Below, in pieces: positions 16,902 through 28,265 of a stretch of DNA of 64,000 bases. The notes under the pieces are model-generated. The model made no database searches. It had not been told where the DNA came from and worked only from the letters and a program-made list of their open reading frames with translations. The position numbers and the translations under genes are program-made. Positions within the stretch are counted from its first letter, which is position 1. Every line of letters begins with the position of its first letter. This stretch comes from Woeseia sp034521225 (lineage in GTDB: Bacteria > Pseudomonadota > Gammaproteobacteria > Steroidobacterales > Woeseiaceae), in assembly GCA_034521225.1 (NCBI GenBank), contig JAXHMR010000002.1, positions 1-64,000 on the forward strand, given 5' to 3'.

Positions 16902-19183
16902 TTCGGTTCCGCAGGATCAGTTGTATTGGCAATAAGCTTATCGCGGGAATCAAGCGCGCGCTCTACATGTTCCGCGAAATCAGCCGCCTTCATGTAACCA
17001 ACGATCTCATAACCATCCAGCTGGCGGCCGTCCCTGCCGAAAAACACGATCGTTGGCGGGCCGTATATGCCGAAGCGCTGCAGCAGCGCCTGGTCGTCGC
17101 CGTCATTGGCCGTGACATCGGCCTGCAGCAGTACTGCATCGGCCAGCGCGGCCTGCACTGCCGGGTCGGTAAATGTGTACTCCTCCATTTCGATGCACGA
17201 TACGCACCAGTCGGCGTAGAAATCGAGCATCGCCGGCCTGTTCTGTGCGCTGGCCGCCGCGAGCGCGCGATCGAGATCATCGACCGTCTTGACACGCATG
17301 AAATCGAGGCCACGGTGCACTTCGGCGCTGCCACCGGGCACGGTGTTCAGGCCGGCGAGCGGTTGCAGCGGGTTGTGTCCGCCCGCGAGTGCGCCGAGGA
17401 ACAGCGCGGCGCCGTAGATTACCGCGAGCAGGCCGGTGCCTTCGGCCAGCTTGCGCGGGCCGCTGGCGTCGTCGCTCAAGGTCGTCAGGCCGCCGAGCCA
17501 GACGCCGGCCATGAACACGAGGACGCCCCACATCGCGAGGACGATACCGTCGGCCAATATGCGCGACAGCATCCAGATCGCGAGTCCGAGCATCAAGAAG
17601 CCGAAGGCCTGCTTGACGGCGACTGTCCACGGGCCGGCTTTCGGCAGCAGCCGCCCGGCGGACGCGCCCACTGCGAGCAGCGGGGCACCCATGCCAAGGC
17701 TCAACGCGAACAGTGCCGCGCCGCCGCGCGCTACGTCGCCGGCCTGGCCGATGACCGTCAGCGTCGCAACGAGCGGCGGCGCGACGCAGGCAGTGACGAT
17801 CAGAGAGGACAGCGCGCCCATCACGAACGCACCGATCATCGTGCCACTCTTTTGCTGCCCGCTGACCGCGGCGAGGCGGCTTTGAATGGCCGAGGGCATT
17901 TGCAGGTCATAGAGGCCGAACATGCTGAGCGCCAGCGCGACGAACAGGCCGGAGAACAGGATCAGGACCCACGGTGCATTGAAGACGGCTTGCATCTGCA
18001 CGCCGATTGCCGCGGCCGCAATACCGGCCGCCGTGTAAATGATGGCCATGCCCATGACGTAGGACAGCGCCAGCGAAAAGCCGCGCATCGGACTGACGTC
18101 GTCGCCGTCGCCGGCAATGATGCCGGACAGAATGGGGATCATCGGCAGCACGCAAGGAGTGAATGCCAGCAGCAGGCCGGCGCCGAAGAACGTTGCGATT
18201 ACCGCCAGCATGCTGGCATCGCCAATCAGCTCTGCGAGTCGTGCCTGCTCGGAGACCGGTGCGCTTCGTCCGGCGGCAAACGCACTGGCATCCGCGACAG
18301 CGGTCGCCTGCGGCAGTTCGACATCGAGCGTACGCGTGACGGGCGGATAGCAGATGCCGCCATCGGCGCAGCCCTGGAAGCCTATTTCGAGCGCCAACGG
18401 CATTGCGTCCGGCGTCGCCCGGGCGAGTGGCAGCGTGGCGAATACTTCGTCGTAATAGACCTCCATTTTGCCGAAGTATTCGTCGGTCTTCGTGCGGCCG
18501 TCCGGCAAGCGCAATGAACCGAGCTGCACTTGCCCGGCGCGGGCAGTCACGGTGATCTTGTCCTTGTACAGGTAGTAGCCGGGAGCGATCTGGAAGGACA
18601 CCTCTACCGTGTTGCCATCGATGGCCAGAAGCATCGGGCGAAACGCGTCATCTACCGGCAGGAAGTCGTTGCCGGCACCACTGAAACCGCCGAAGGAGGG
18701 CGCGGCAGTCGTCGTGCCGAGCGCCGGGGAATTACTGCCCGCCAGTGGCACCGCGGTCGGCCAGCGCAGCGGTGGGTAGCAGATGCCGATATCGGCGCAG
18801 CCCTGCAGGCGTGTGACCAGCTTGAGTTCCGGCGGCCGTTCGCCGTCAACCTCATAGGGAACGGTGACGAAAAACCGGTCGCGGTAAACCTGCTGCACGC
18901 CGAAGAACTCGTCCTCGTGGTGGAGCCCCTGCGGCAGGTTGACCGTTTCGAGCGTGATGCCCGGTGTTTCCGTCTCGAAAGCCAGCTTGTCGCGATACAG
19001 GTAGTAGCCGTCCTCGATGGCCCAGTCGATCTCCAGCGCATCACCGGTGTCGTTGACGACGTAACGGAAGGCTTCCTGCGGCGGCAGCGGGCGCTCGTCC
19101 TGTGCGTGAGCCAGGGGCGCGAGCAGCAATACCGCGATGAGCGGCAGCCCGCAAAGTCGGACAAAGGCTGGGTGCAGGGTCAT
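16898..19183 (-). CDS. dsbD: thiol:disulfide interchange protein DsbD with two N-terminal alpha domains
   Basis: Transfers electrons from cytoplasmic thioredoxin across the inner membrane to periplasmic proteins. Numbered from ATG 19183 (MTLHPAFVRLCGLPLIAVLL signal peptide; an upstream in-frame ATG at 19210 adds nine residues). Two successive nDsbD-like immunoglobulin domains each carry the Cys pair: QGCADIGICYPP (C129/C135) and QGCADGGICYPP (C272/C278). The membrane core follows with TPCVLPMIP (C344) and VTACVAPP (C466), then a C-terminal thioredoxin domain DFYADWCVSCIEME (C660/C663). Length 761 compares with about 565 in E. coli, the excess being the second alpha domain. Frame intact. Overlaps tlpA by four bases. 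Confidence 0.94.
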   Translation of the reverse strand: MTLHPAFVRLCGLPLIAVLLLAPLAHAQDERPLPPQEAFRYVVNDTGDALEIDWAIEDGYYLYRDKLAFETETPGITLETVNLPQGLHHEDEFFGVQQVYRDRFFVTVPYEVDGERPPELKLVTRLQGCADIGICYPPLRWPTAVPLAGSNSPALGTTTAAPSFGGFSGAGNDFLPVDDAFRPMLLAIDGNTVEVSFQIAPGYYLYKDKITVTARAGQVQLGSLRLPDGRTKTDEYFGKMEVYYDEVFATLPLARATPDAMPLALEIGFQGCADGGICYPPVTRTLDVELPQATAVADASAFAAGRSAPVSEQARLAELIGDASMLAVIATFFGAGLLLAFTPCVLPMIPILSGIIAGDGDDVSPMRGFSLALSYVMGMAIIYTAAGIAAAAIGVQMQAVFNAPWVLILFSGLFVALALSMFGLYDLQMPSAIQSRLAAVSGQQKSGTMIGAFVMGALSSLIVTACVAPPLVATLTVIGQAGDVARGGAALFALSLGMGAPLLAVGASAGRLLPKAGPWTVAVKQAFGFLMLGLAIWMLSRILADGIVLAMWGVLVFMAGVWLGGLTTLSDDASGPRKLAEGTGLLAVIYGAALFLGALAGGHNPLQPLAGLNTVPGGSAEVHRGLDFMRVKTVDDLDRALAAASAQNRPAMLDFYADWCVSCIEMEEYTFTDPAVQAALADAVLLQADVTANDGDDQALLQRFGIYGPPTIVFFGRDGRQLDGYEIVGYMKAADFAEHVERALDSRDKLIANTTDPAEPK

Positions 19184-19407
19184 GTCGGGATCCAGGTCAC
19201 TCCGGGTCATACGTTTGGTGGGTCACTTGTTGGACCGCGCCGGCGGGCCGATTGTTACGGCCAAAGTGCCACTGCCGATGCGGGGCACGCAGAATACCCG
19301 CCGCGAGCAGTGCTGTCATGGTAGCGGCTCCCATTTTGCGGCCTGCCCGAACGAGGCCCCGATCGCGGCCGCCGGCCGCCCGGCGGGTGCGGATTTGCGG
19401 CGGGGCC

Positions 19408-19436
19408 CTTGAATTTCGCCCGGCCGTCCTTATCAT
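19408..19436 (+). promoter_or_regulatory. groESL promoter (heat-shock or housekeeping type)
   Basis: CCTTGAAT at 19407-19414 serves as a -35 (TTGAAT for sigma-70, CTTGAA for sigma-32). 16 bases further lies TATCAT (19431-19436), with CCTTATCAT also tolerable as a sigma-32 -10. The CIRCE operator begins on the last base of the -10, so repressor binding would cover the transcription start. Mixed sigma assignment is an inference. Confidence 0.6.
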
Positions 19437-19462
19437 TAGCACTCCTTCGGGCCGAGTGCTAA
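19436..19462 (+). promoter_or_regulatory. CIRCE operator (HrcA binding site)
   Basis: Exact TTAGCACTC-N9-GAGTGCTAA, the consensus CIRCE inverted repeat. It lies 65 bp upstream of the groES start and immediately after the promoter. HrcA represses class I heat-shock genes through this site. hrcA itself is not in the window. Confidence 0.95.
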
Positions 19463-19527
19463 CGGCGCCCGGCCGGAACTGCCGCTAAAATTAGCGGAAA
19501 ATCAATAATTTACAGGAGAGTACATAG

Positions 19528-19818
19528 ATGAAAATTCGTCCGCTTCATGATCGAGTCATCGTAAAGCGCATGGAAGAGGAGCGCACGTCACCGGGTGGCA
19601 TCGTCATTCCGGACGCAGCGGCCGAAAAACCCATCCGGGGTGAAGTCATTGCCGTCGGCAACGGCAAGATCCTCGAAAACGGTGAAGTCCGGGCTCTCGA
19701 CATCAAGGCTGGCGACAAGGTGCTGTTCGGCAAGTACAGCGGTACCGAGGTCAAGGTCGATGGTGAAGAGCTGCTGGTAATGAAGGAAGACGACATCATG
19801 GCCGTGATCGAGGGCTAA
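19528..19818 (+). CDS. groES: co-chaperonin GroES
   Basis: 96-residue lid of the GroEL chamber. MKIRPLHDRVIVKRMEEERT, the mobile loop TSPGGIVIPDAAAEKPIRGEV, and C-terminus EELLVMKEDDIMAVIEG are all canonical. The ribosome binding site CAGGAGA lies just upstream. First gene of the CIRCE-controlled operon, 95 bp before groEL. Confidence 0.98.
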   Translation: MKIRPLHDRVIVKRMEEERTSPGGIVIPDAAAEKPIRGEVIAVGNGKILENGEVRALDIKAGDKVLFGKYSGTEVKVDGEELLVMKEDDIMAVIEG

Positions 19819-19913
19819 TGTCGCCATTCTCCGGGATTACACGCTTTACGAAATCAAATTTGCAGGACCGCGCGACGCGCACTGCCTGCAGGAATCAACA
19901 GAGGAATAGGTAA

Positions 19914-21563
<1,650 letters not shown>

Positions 21564-21605
21564 GTAAGCATCGGCCCTTTACCCCAAGGCCAGTAGTACG
21601 ATCGA

Positions 21606-21631
21606 GGCCCCGCGCAAGCGGGGCCTTTTTT
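21606..21631 (+). terminator. rho-independent terminator of groESL
   Basis: Perfect 8-bp stem GGCCCCGC / GCGGGGCC around a GCAA tetraloop, followed by six T residues. It sits 43 bp after the groEL stop and just before the convergent M20 gene. Confidence 0.95.
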
Positions 21632-21642
21632 GTCCGTCAGGA

Positions 21643-22956
21643 TCAGTCCTGCATCAGGGTCTTTAGAGCAATAACGGTTGATTCCACGCCTGCGCGGACG
21701 GCGGGTTCCGGTGAAATTTTGAACAGGGGTGAGTGGTGGCTGGGTACGGGTGGGCCGCCCGCTTTGGCGCGCTCGAAATCCTCGGCGGGTGTGCCGCCGA
21801 TGGCCCAGTAGACACTCTGGATGGACGGGTCCACGGTGAAGAAGGGGAAGTCCTCGGCACCCATGCCCCGGGTCGGATTGTCGACGACGGCGTTGTCGCC
21901 CATCTGCTCCGACCACGCGATTTTCAGGCGACGGGCCAGCGCGGCGTCATTGGTCGTCGGCGGGACGCTTTCTTCGGATACCGTCACCTCCGGCAGTTTG
22001 TCTTCGGGCAGGCCGGCGACCCGTCCCATGTTGACGGCGATGCGTTCGATGCCGTCGAGGAGCAGGGTGCGTGTTTCCTCATTGGTGCTGCGAACGGTCA
22101 GCTGCAAATGCGCCTGGTCCGAAATAATGTTGTGCTTGGTGCCGGCGTGAAACGATCCGACGGTTACCACGCCGGGTTCGCGTGGCGCCAGTTCACGGGA
22201 TACGAGCGTCTGGAGCGCGAGTACGATCTGCGAGCCGAGCACGATCGGGTCCTTGCCCGCGTGTGGATGTGCGCCGTGCGCGCCGACGCCATGAATGACA
22301 ATGTCCACCGTATCCGCGCCCGCGTATGGGCTGCCCTCGGAGACGTTGATGACGCCGGCGACATCCTGTGATGAGACATGAAATGCCAGCGCGTAATCCG
22401 GGGTACCAAAGCGTTGCCAGATCGCGTCGTCCTTCATTGCGCGCGCACCGATCACGCGCTCTTCGGCGGGCTGGACCACAAGCATCAGCGTGCCGCTCCA
22501 CTCGTCCTTGCGCGCGGCCATTTGCCGCGCGGTGCCGACCAGGCTAGTGATGTGCACATCGTGACCGCACGCGTGCATGACCGGAACGACATTGCCGGTG
22601 ATCGGGTCTTCCTGGGTGGCTTCTGACGCATAATCGAGACCGGATTTTTCCTCGACCGGCAGGCCGTCCATGTCGGCGCGCATCATGACGAGCGGGCCGG
22701 CACCGTTTTCCATGATGGCGACGACACCGGTGCCACCGACGTTCTCCGTCACTTCGAATCCGGCGGACCGCAGTTCCCTGGCCATGCGTGCTGCCGTCTG
22801 GTGCTCGACCAGCGACAGTTCCGGATTCCTGTGGAAGTGCACGAAGAGATCCGCGAGGTGGCTGTCGTAGTCGGATTTGATGTCGTCGTTAAGATCGTCA
22901 GCCATCGACAGTGGCGACAGGGCAAGAGTCATTGCAAGCGCAAGGATGAATTTCAT
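21643..22956 (-). CDS. secreted M20-family amidohydrolase / metallopeptidase
   Basis: 437 residues with a signal peptide (MKFILALAMTLALSPLSMAD). M20D amidohydrolase features: LHRNPEL-like FHRNPELSLVEHQTAARMA, VMMRADMDGLPVEE, HACGHDVHITSLVGTARQM (metal Cys/His), VVQPAEER (metal Glu pair), YALAFHVSS, the dimerisation domain GVGAHGAHPHAGKDPIVL, and C-terminal VPSHHSPLFKI (metal His). Related to hippurate/N-acyl-amino-acid hydrolases; substrate cannot be stated. The signal peptide places it in the periplasm. Convergent with groEL, with the terminator between them. Confidence 0.9.
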   Translation of the reverse strand: MKFILALAMTLALSPLSMADDLNDDIKSDYDSHLADLFVHFHRNPELSLVEHQTAARMARELRSAGFEVTENVGGTGVVAIMENGAGPLVMMRADMDGLPVEEKSGLDYASEATQEDPITGNVVPVMHACGHDVHITSLVGTARQMAARKDEWSGTLMLVVQPAEERVIGARAMKDDAIWQRFGTPDYALAFHVSSQDVAGVINVSEGSPYAGADTVDIVIHGVGAHGAHPHAGKDPIVLGSQIVLALQTLVSRELAPREPGVVTVGSFHAGTKHNIISDQAHLQLTVRSTNEETRTLLLDGIERIAVNMGRVAGLPEDKLPEVTVSEESVPPTTNDAALARRLKIAWSEQMGDNAVVDNPTRGMGAEDFPFFTVDPSIQSVYWAIGGTPAEDFERAKAGGPPVPSHHSPLFKISPEPAVRAGVESTVIALKTLMQD

Positions 22957-23025
22957 GGGGATCCCCGAAACAGTTCAGCGGTAGGACAGCGTCGAATTAG
23001 AGCATAAAGACCCGACAGGGCGCAG

Positions 23026-24640
23026 TCACTTGACCGGGGGCAGTGCAGCGAGAGGCCCGAGCCAGTTGGTATAATGTCGCCAATGGTCGATTGAATCGGT
23101 GTAAATCGGCCGGCGCACCTCGGCGTGGCTCGCCGTCAGGATCGGGCGGTTGTGGCGATAGAACTCGAAGCAGGCCGGCATCGAACGGGAGTCCAATGGC
23201 CTCGAGCAGCGCCGGGATTCGCGCATCAGGGCTGAGCACCAGTTCCTCGTACGCGACTTCCAGAAACGGTGCGGTGAGTGCCTTCGCCCAGTGCGCCATC
23301 AACCGCCGGTACTGACCGTAATAATGTGCCATGTGCACCAGATCGTGATACCAGGGTTCGTGGGCCCCAAAGTTCGCTTTGTACAGGGAGAAACAGGTCG
23401 CATGCGGGGTCGCGTACACAGTGAATGACGGGAGCATGCGGAAAAATCGATCGCAGGAAACCCGCGATCTCGAAGTTTGCCGGGCAGTTTGTCGATGATC
23501 CATGGACCATCCAGCCCGCGCTCAAACAATGCATCCAGGTAACGCTCGCGTGCGGACTCCAGCAACTCAGCGTCTACGGGATCGGCGGGGTTGACGGGGC
23601 CGTCGCGCCCGGCAGTGACCCGGCTTACCCGAAACCGGTACTCACAATCGCGGGCAAACGGCAACTCGCCGCCCGCTTGCACGTCGGGGTGGCTGGCAAG
23701 GATTTGCTCCACCAGGGTCGTACCAGAGCGGGGCAGCCCGACGACGAAGACAGGCGTGACGCCGACAGGTAGCGGGATCCAGCGTGAGACGAAAGGTCTG
23801 CTCCGGATATTCGGTCATGGTACGTCCGAAACGCGCCTCGACTCCGGGCGGATGGTAGACGATACCCTGGTGTGCAAGAACATCACGCGCGAGGTCATTG
23901 GCACGCCGCAGCTCATGGAACGAGTCGGAATAGCGTGCAGCACGATCCAATATCCGGGCGTACGCGAAGCCGGCATTGATGCGATCCGCAGCCGCAAGGT
24001 CGACGCGTGACGCCAGCACTGCGGCATGTGCAGCCAAGGGGTTGTCCACGTCTGGTGGAGCCAGGTCGACCAGGTTGTAGAGCGCTTCGCCGAGGTCCGG
24101 GTTTCGCTCCAGCGCTCGCGCATAACATTCGGTGGCGGCAGGCGTGTCTCCCAGCGCTTTCAGCATGTGTCCTGCGATCAAGTGTGTGAAGGCGAGCTCG
24201 GGGAACCGGCGCTGAAGTTCGGTCACGCTCTGCTGAACGCCGTCGAGGTCCTGCAACGCAAAACGCATCCGCGCAAGTCCTTCGTGCGCAGGGAGAAATC
24301 CGGGCTGCGCCGCTACGGCGTGCTCGTAATGATGCAGAGATTCCTGCAAATAGCCCAGCCGCGCTCGAAGTACGGCGAGTCGTGTCCAGAGTTGCGCGGT
24401 GTCGTCGGAAGTTTCGGCTTCGCACATGGCGAGTGCCTGTCCAAGTGCGCGCGCCTCCCGTTCCGGCCGGGCCAGGGCTTTTTCGATGCTTGCAAGCAGC
24501 CTGTAGGCTGTGGCCGGCTCCGCAGATTTTGCCAAAGCACTGAGCACCGCGCTCTCGGCGTCGACGTGCCGGCCATTGCCGTGCAAAAGTCTCGCACGTG
24601 CGAGCAAATCCGCTCCTGCCGCTGCGTTGTCCGCACTCAT
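23026..24640 (-). CDS. TPR-repeat sulfotransferase 1 (several frameshifts)
   Basis: About 537 residues when frames are joined. N-terminal TPR-type helical repeats begin MSADNAAAGADLLARARLLHGNGRHVDAE and include YLQESLHHYEHAVAAQPGFLPAHEGLARM and LGDTPAATECYARALERNPDLGEALYNLVDL. The C-terminal sulfotransferase domain (Sulfotransfer_3/TPST-like) has the PAPS 5'-phosphosulfate loop FVVGLPRSGTTLVEQILASHPDV (frame break near 23775), GPWIIDKLPGKLRDRGF, then MAHYYGQYRRLMAHWAKAL and a tail RPIYTDSIDHWRHYTNWLGPL. Breaks near 23775, 23450 and 23230. Start overlaps the stop of the trigger-factor-like gene (ATGA). Predicted cytoplasmic and PAPS-dependent; the acceptor could be a protein tyrosine or a small molecule. 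Confidence 0.82.
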
Positions 24641-25532
24641 GGCTCTTCCATCGCGCCCCGCAGTTCGTCGGCGCTCACGTCGATCTCCTCGATCTCGCAC
24701 TGTGCCAGCAGGAAGCGGACGACGCGCTCTTCGAACAGCGGCGATTGCAACTCTGCCAGCGCCGTCGGGTGATCGAGGTAGTAGTCAGATAATCTCTGGC
24801 CTCGGTGAGCCGGGTCGCGTTCAGCCACCCGTTCGACCAGCGCTTCGACTTCGACCCGCGGCACGTGAATATCGTGGACACGGCCGATTTCCGTGAGCAA
24901 AAGCGCAAGCCGGATGCGGCGTTCGGCGATGCCACGCAGCTTCGGTTCGAGCTCTGTGTCCACGGCGTCGCCGACTTCCGCCTCAAAGCCGGCGGCGATC
25001 CGGCGGTACTTCGCTCTCCACCATGTCGTCGGGAACCGCGAACGTGTGGCATGCCATCAGAGGCATCGAAGAGCTGGCGCCGCAAACAGGTTGCGGACGA
25101 ATCGGCAAGCGACGGATATCCCCGGCGGTGGTCGCAGGCGCTTAAGCCGGATGCCGGTAAACGGCATGATTTCAATTTGCGGGAAGACCTCGGAGCAGGA
25201 TACTGAATTCGACTGTTGCGGAAGAGCCGCTGCGTCTTCGTCAATATGGATCGTCGGCCTTCCGATCGGCTCGAGGCGTTGCTCATTGATCAGTCTGCGC
25301 GCGACGTCGATTGCCATTCGGTCAACCACGACACCACGCACCCTTTGGCCGTGGCGGCCACGCAGTACCGCCAATGGCGCACGGCCGGGCCGAAACCCGG
25401 GTACGGGACCGAGCGTCCCATTTCCAGCAACCGTGCATCGACCGCGGCAGCAACCCGCTCCGCAGGGATGCCGACGCGGAATGTGTGGCGAAGACCGTCA
25501 ATGCGTCTATCGAGAATACGGGCGTCAGTCAC
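24637..25532 (-). CDS. trigger-factor-like chaperone lacking the PPIase domain (frameshifts)
   Basis: About 298 residues versus about 430 in trigger factor. A GTG at 25532 starts VTDARILDRRIDGLRHTF, then VGIPAERVAAAVDARLLE. The ribosome-docking signature appears as GFRPGRAP once one base is restored near 25395, followed by VVDRMAIDVARRLINEQRLEPIGRPTI and CSEVFPQIEIMPFTGI, the end of the trigger-factor N-domain. After about 25 residues, the C-terminal chaperone domain begins with LMACHTFAVPDDMVESE-type sequence and continues RGIAERRIRLALLLTEIGRVHDIHV to MEEP. The FKBP-type PPIase segment has no room. Breaks near 25395, 25220, 25130 and 25000. ATG 25546 is an alternative start. Overlaps the sulfotransferase by four bases. 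Confidence 0.68.
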
Positions 25533-25690
25533 TGGCGGGCGCTCATCCGTTGTCCAGGCATGTGCTTGTCCCAGAATGCATTGAGTGGAGCAGTTTATAC
25601 GAGTGCGTGCGACAGTGACGACCCTCTCATCTGCCACCATTCGATGGCAGAGTAATGAACATCTCGCCGCATTGCGGCGTATCCGGGATA

Positions 25691-25705
25691 GTTTACGTCG
25701 TAAAC
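25691..25705. promoter_or_regulatory. small palindrome in the divergent TonB-receptor / chaperone promoter region
   Basis: GTTTAC-GTC-GTAAAC is a perfect 6+6 inverted repeat in the 338-bp gap between the leftward trigger-factor-like gene (start 25532) and the rightward TonB receptor (start 25871). A TATACT box lies at 25736-25741 without a convincing -35. It could be an operator serving both directions. Nothing else recognisable is in the gap. Confidence 0.3.
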
Positions 25706-25870
25706 GGAATAATCGTTGCTGAGCGCCGGGGCTACTATACTGCGGCACCCGAGTCGGAACCTTAGGTTGCAATTCATGCGTCGCTGCGTGGCTGGAAAGT
25801 GAGTGACGGGATGGGTACTCATGCACGCGCCGGCGCAATTCTTGATAACAAGAAATCAGGGGGAACGACA

Positions 25871-28189
25871 ATGAAGGGTCCGTTATCAAGCTCTCGATCC
25901 CGTTACCTGCACACGTTACTAGCATCCACCGCACTCGTATCCGCAGGGACCGTCCAGGCACAAACGGACTCGGAACGCAGTGAATCCCGAATCCAATGTC
26001 ATCGAGGAAATCGTGGTCCGTGGGGTCGCACGTCGATTCCGGCCCGATGAACAGTCGAGCGCCACCGGCCTGAACCTGTCGCTCGTGGAAACGCCTCAAT
26101 CGGTGACCATTATTACACCCGAAATGATGAACACGATCGGGGCAGGTTCGGCGTACGAGGCCACCGACCTCGTGCCGAACGTGCAGCGCTCCGGTTACGG
26201 TTTCGGCTTGCAGCAGGTCGTCATGCGCGGTGTGTTTAATCTCAGCCGTCGTGTCAATGGCCTCGAACTCGACAACGCATTGACGTCAATCAGGGGCTAT
26301 GCCGTCGATCGGCTGGAAATCGTGCGGGGACCGGCGACGGCAATATACGGGGTGACGGGCGCTTTCGGTGGCGAAATTCAGTTCTTCTCAAAGCACCGCG
26401 GCGCCAATTCGGTCTCGAAGCCGGCGTTGAATTCGGTAGCTACGATTCGAGTCAGTACACAATTGACGTTACCGGCCCGATCGCGGGCAGCGATACCGTT
26501 GCCGGCCGCTTTGTCGGCCTGTACGAGGAATACGATTTGCCGCTCGACATCAAAGGGCAAACCTTTCCCAATTATCGAAGCATGGGCCTGGCTTCCGTGA
26601 GCTGGGACCTGTCCGATCAAACCATGCTGCGTGCGTCCCTTTTATCACCAGGAACGAAACGTGGATCCCTGGGACGGTGGGGCCCTGATTGACGACGGAG
26701 ATGGCACGTTGTCGCTGCCCAATGTCGATCCCGAAACGTGGTACTTCTCGCATCCCGATCAATCGAAGGAAAAGACAGAGTGGGACATTGCCATTGTCGA
26801 ACTGGAGCACACGTTCAACAATGGAATGTATGCCACAACCAAGGTCATGTGGGACAAGTTCAACCATGATCTCGAGTATTTCTATCCGTTCGGGTCGTTC
26901 GGCGCGTACTCCCTTGCCGACGATCAAGTGTACATTTACTCCTATGACATCGAAGAAAGCGGTGAAAGACTTACCTTCAGCCAGTCGCTGGGTGGCACAT
27001 TCGACCTGGGTGGACGTGAGCATGAATTCTTTGCCGCCCTGGAATACAACGATGACCAGGAACCGAACCGCTTCGAGCTGCTGAATTCCTTTTCCAGGGC
27101 TTTGCCACGATCGACTGGTATACGGACAGCGTCTTCGACGGTGAGACGCCACGGTTTGCCGACGGTTCGCCGTTTTTGCCGATTCAGGGTGATCGTGAGA
27201 CGTTGTTTGGTGTGGCCAGACTTGAACAGCAAGAGGCCGAAGATCTCAAATTGAGCCTGCAGGTGCTGCTCAAGCCCACCGATCGATTGCAGTTGTTACT
27301 GGGTGTTCTCTATCACGACAATTCAACCGTCGATACGGTTCCGGTTGTGTCGGGTGCAGCGATCGACCCGCCAAGAGTGACCAAAACCGACTTCCAGGAA
27401 ACCGTTTTTCGTGTTGGCGCCACGTACCAGCTGGCTGAGAATCGGGGCGGCGATCGGTGACGCCCGTATCTACTACAGCTTCTCCGAGGGCTTTGAACCG
27501 CAGATTCTCATCGACGCAGATGGTGTCGGGCTGAGCGCACCGCAAAACATGGAGCAGCATGAAATCGGCGTCAAGGCGGAACTTTTCGACGGAGCCGTCG
27601 GTGCGGCGGTGGCCATTTTTGATTACGAAATCGAGAATATGGCAGTTTTTAATTCGTTTCTTGGCGGTTTTGGCGGATTCGGTCGCTTCGTTCTCGCTGG
27701 AACGCAGAGCGCCACGGGTGCCGAGGTCGAGGTCATAGGAGAGATCCTGCCGGGCTGGAACGTCTCGGCCAATTACGCCTACATGGACGCGGAGATCACC
27801 GACCCGAACAATGTGCGCCCCACACCGCCACGTACCACGCCGCGGCGTTCCGGCGCCGTTACGACGACTTACCAGTTTTCTCCAGGGTCCCCTGGAAGGC
27901 CTGCGTATTGGCGGGTTGCTGAAGCTTCAGTGGAGCTGTTCGTTTGCCACTGCGCGAAACCAGGGAAGACTCGGACTGGCGCCGAAAGACGGTGGTCATG
28001 CACGCTTCGATATCAACGCATCGTACGCGCCGGTATCGGGACCGCTACAGAGTTTTGATTTCTATTTCAACTGGGTCAATGTGTTCGACGAGGACATCAT
28101 CGTTTCAAAGCAGGGCCATCCCGGGTTCGGCATCATGTTTCTTGATCAGCAAAAGCTGACCCTCGGTCTTCGCTACAGGTTCGAGGTAA
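25871..28189 (+). CDS. TonB-dependent outer-membrane receptor (several frameshifts)
   Basis: Outer-membrane beta-barrel importer energised by TonB. Starts MKGPLSSSRSRYLHTLLAST with a signal peptide ending TVQAQ. The plug domain follows: VIEEIVVRGVARRF (TonB-box-like), LVETPQSVTIITPEMMN, VVMRGV, RLEIVRGPATAIYGVTGAFGGEI. The barrel is spread over frames: YDSSQYTIDVTGPIAG, FVGLYEEYDLPLD, LFYHQERNVDPWDG, YATTKVMWDKFNHDLEY, IYYSFSEGFEPQI, QHEIGVKAELFDGAVGAAVAIFDYEIENM, and the final strand KLTLGLRYRF. Breaks near 25978, 26395, 26625, 27095, 27435 and 27890. Span about 773 codons, typical of siderophore-type receptors. The stop is obscured by an indel; the end is estimated. Ligand unknown. Confidence 0.85.
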
Positions 28190-28265
28190 TCGTTGGGTTT
28201 GGCGAGAGAAAAACCGCCGAGGGTTCGTTTGTCGAACTCGTCCCGTGCCGTCGTGATACCTTGAC

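Noticed and set aside
16775..18517. 580-codon plus-strand frame rich in Arg/Gln/His
   Set aside because: Antisense to dsbD and tlpA; composition is that of a reversed coding strand with no motifs.
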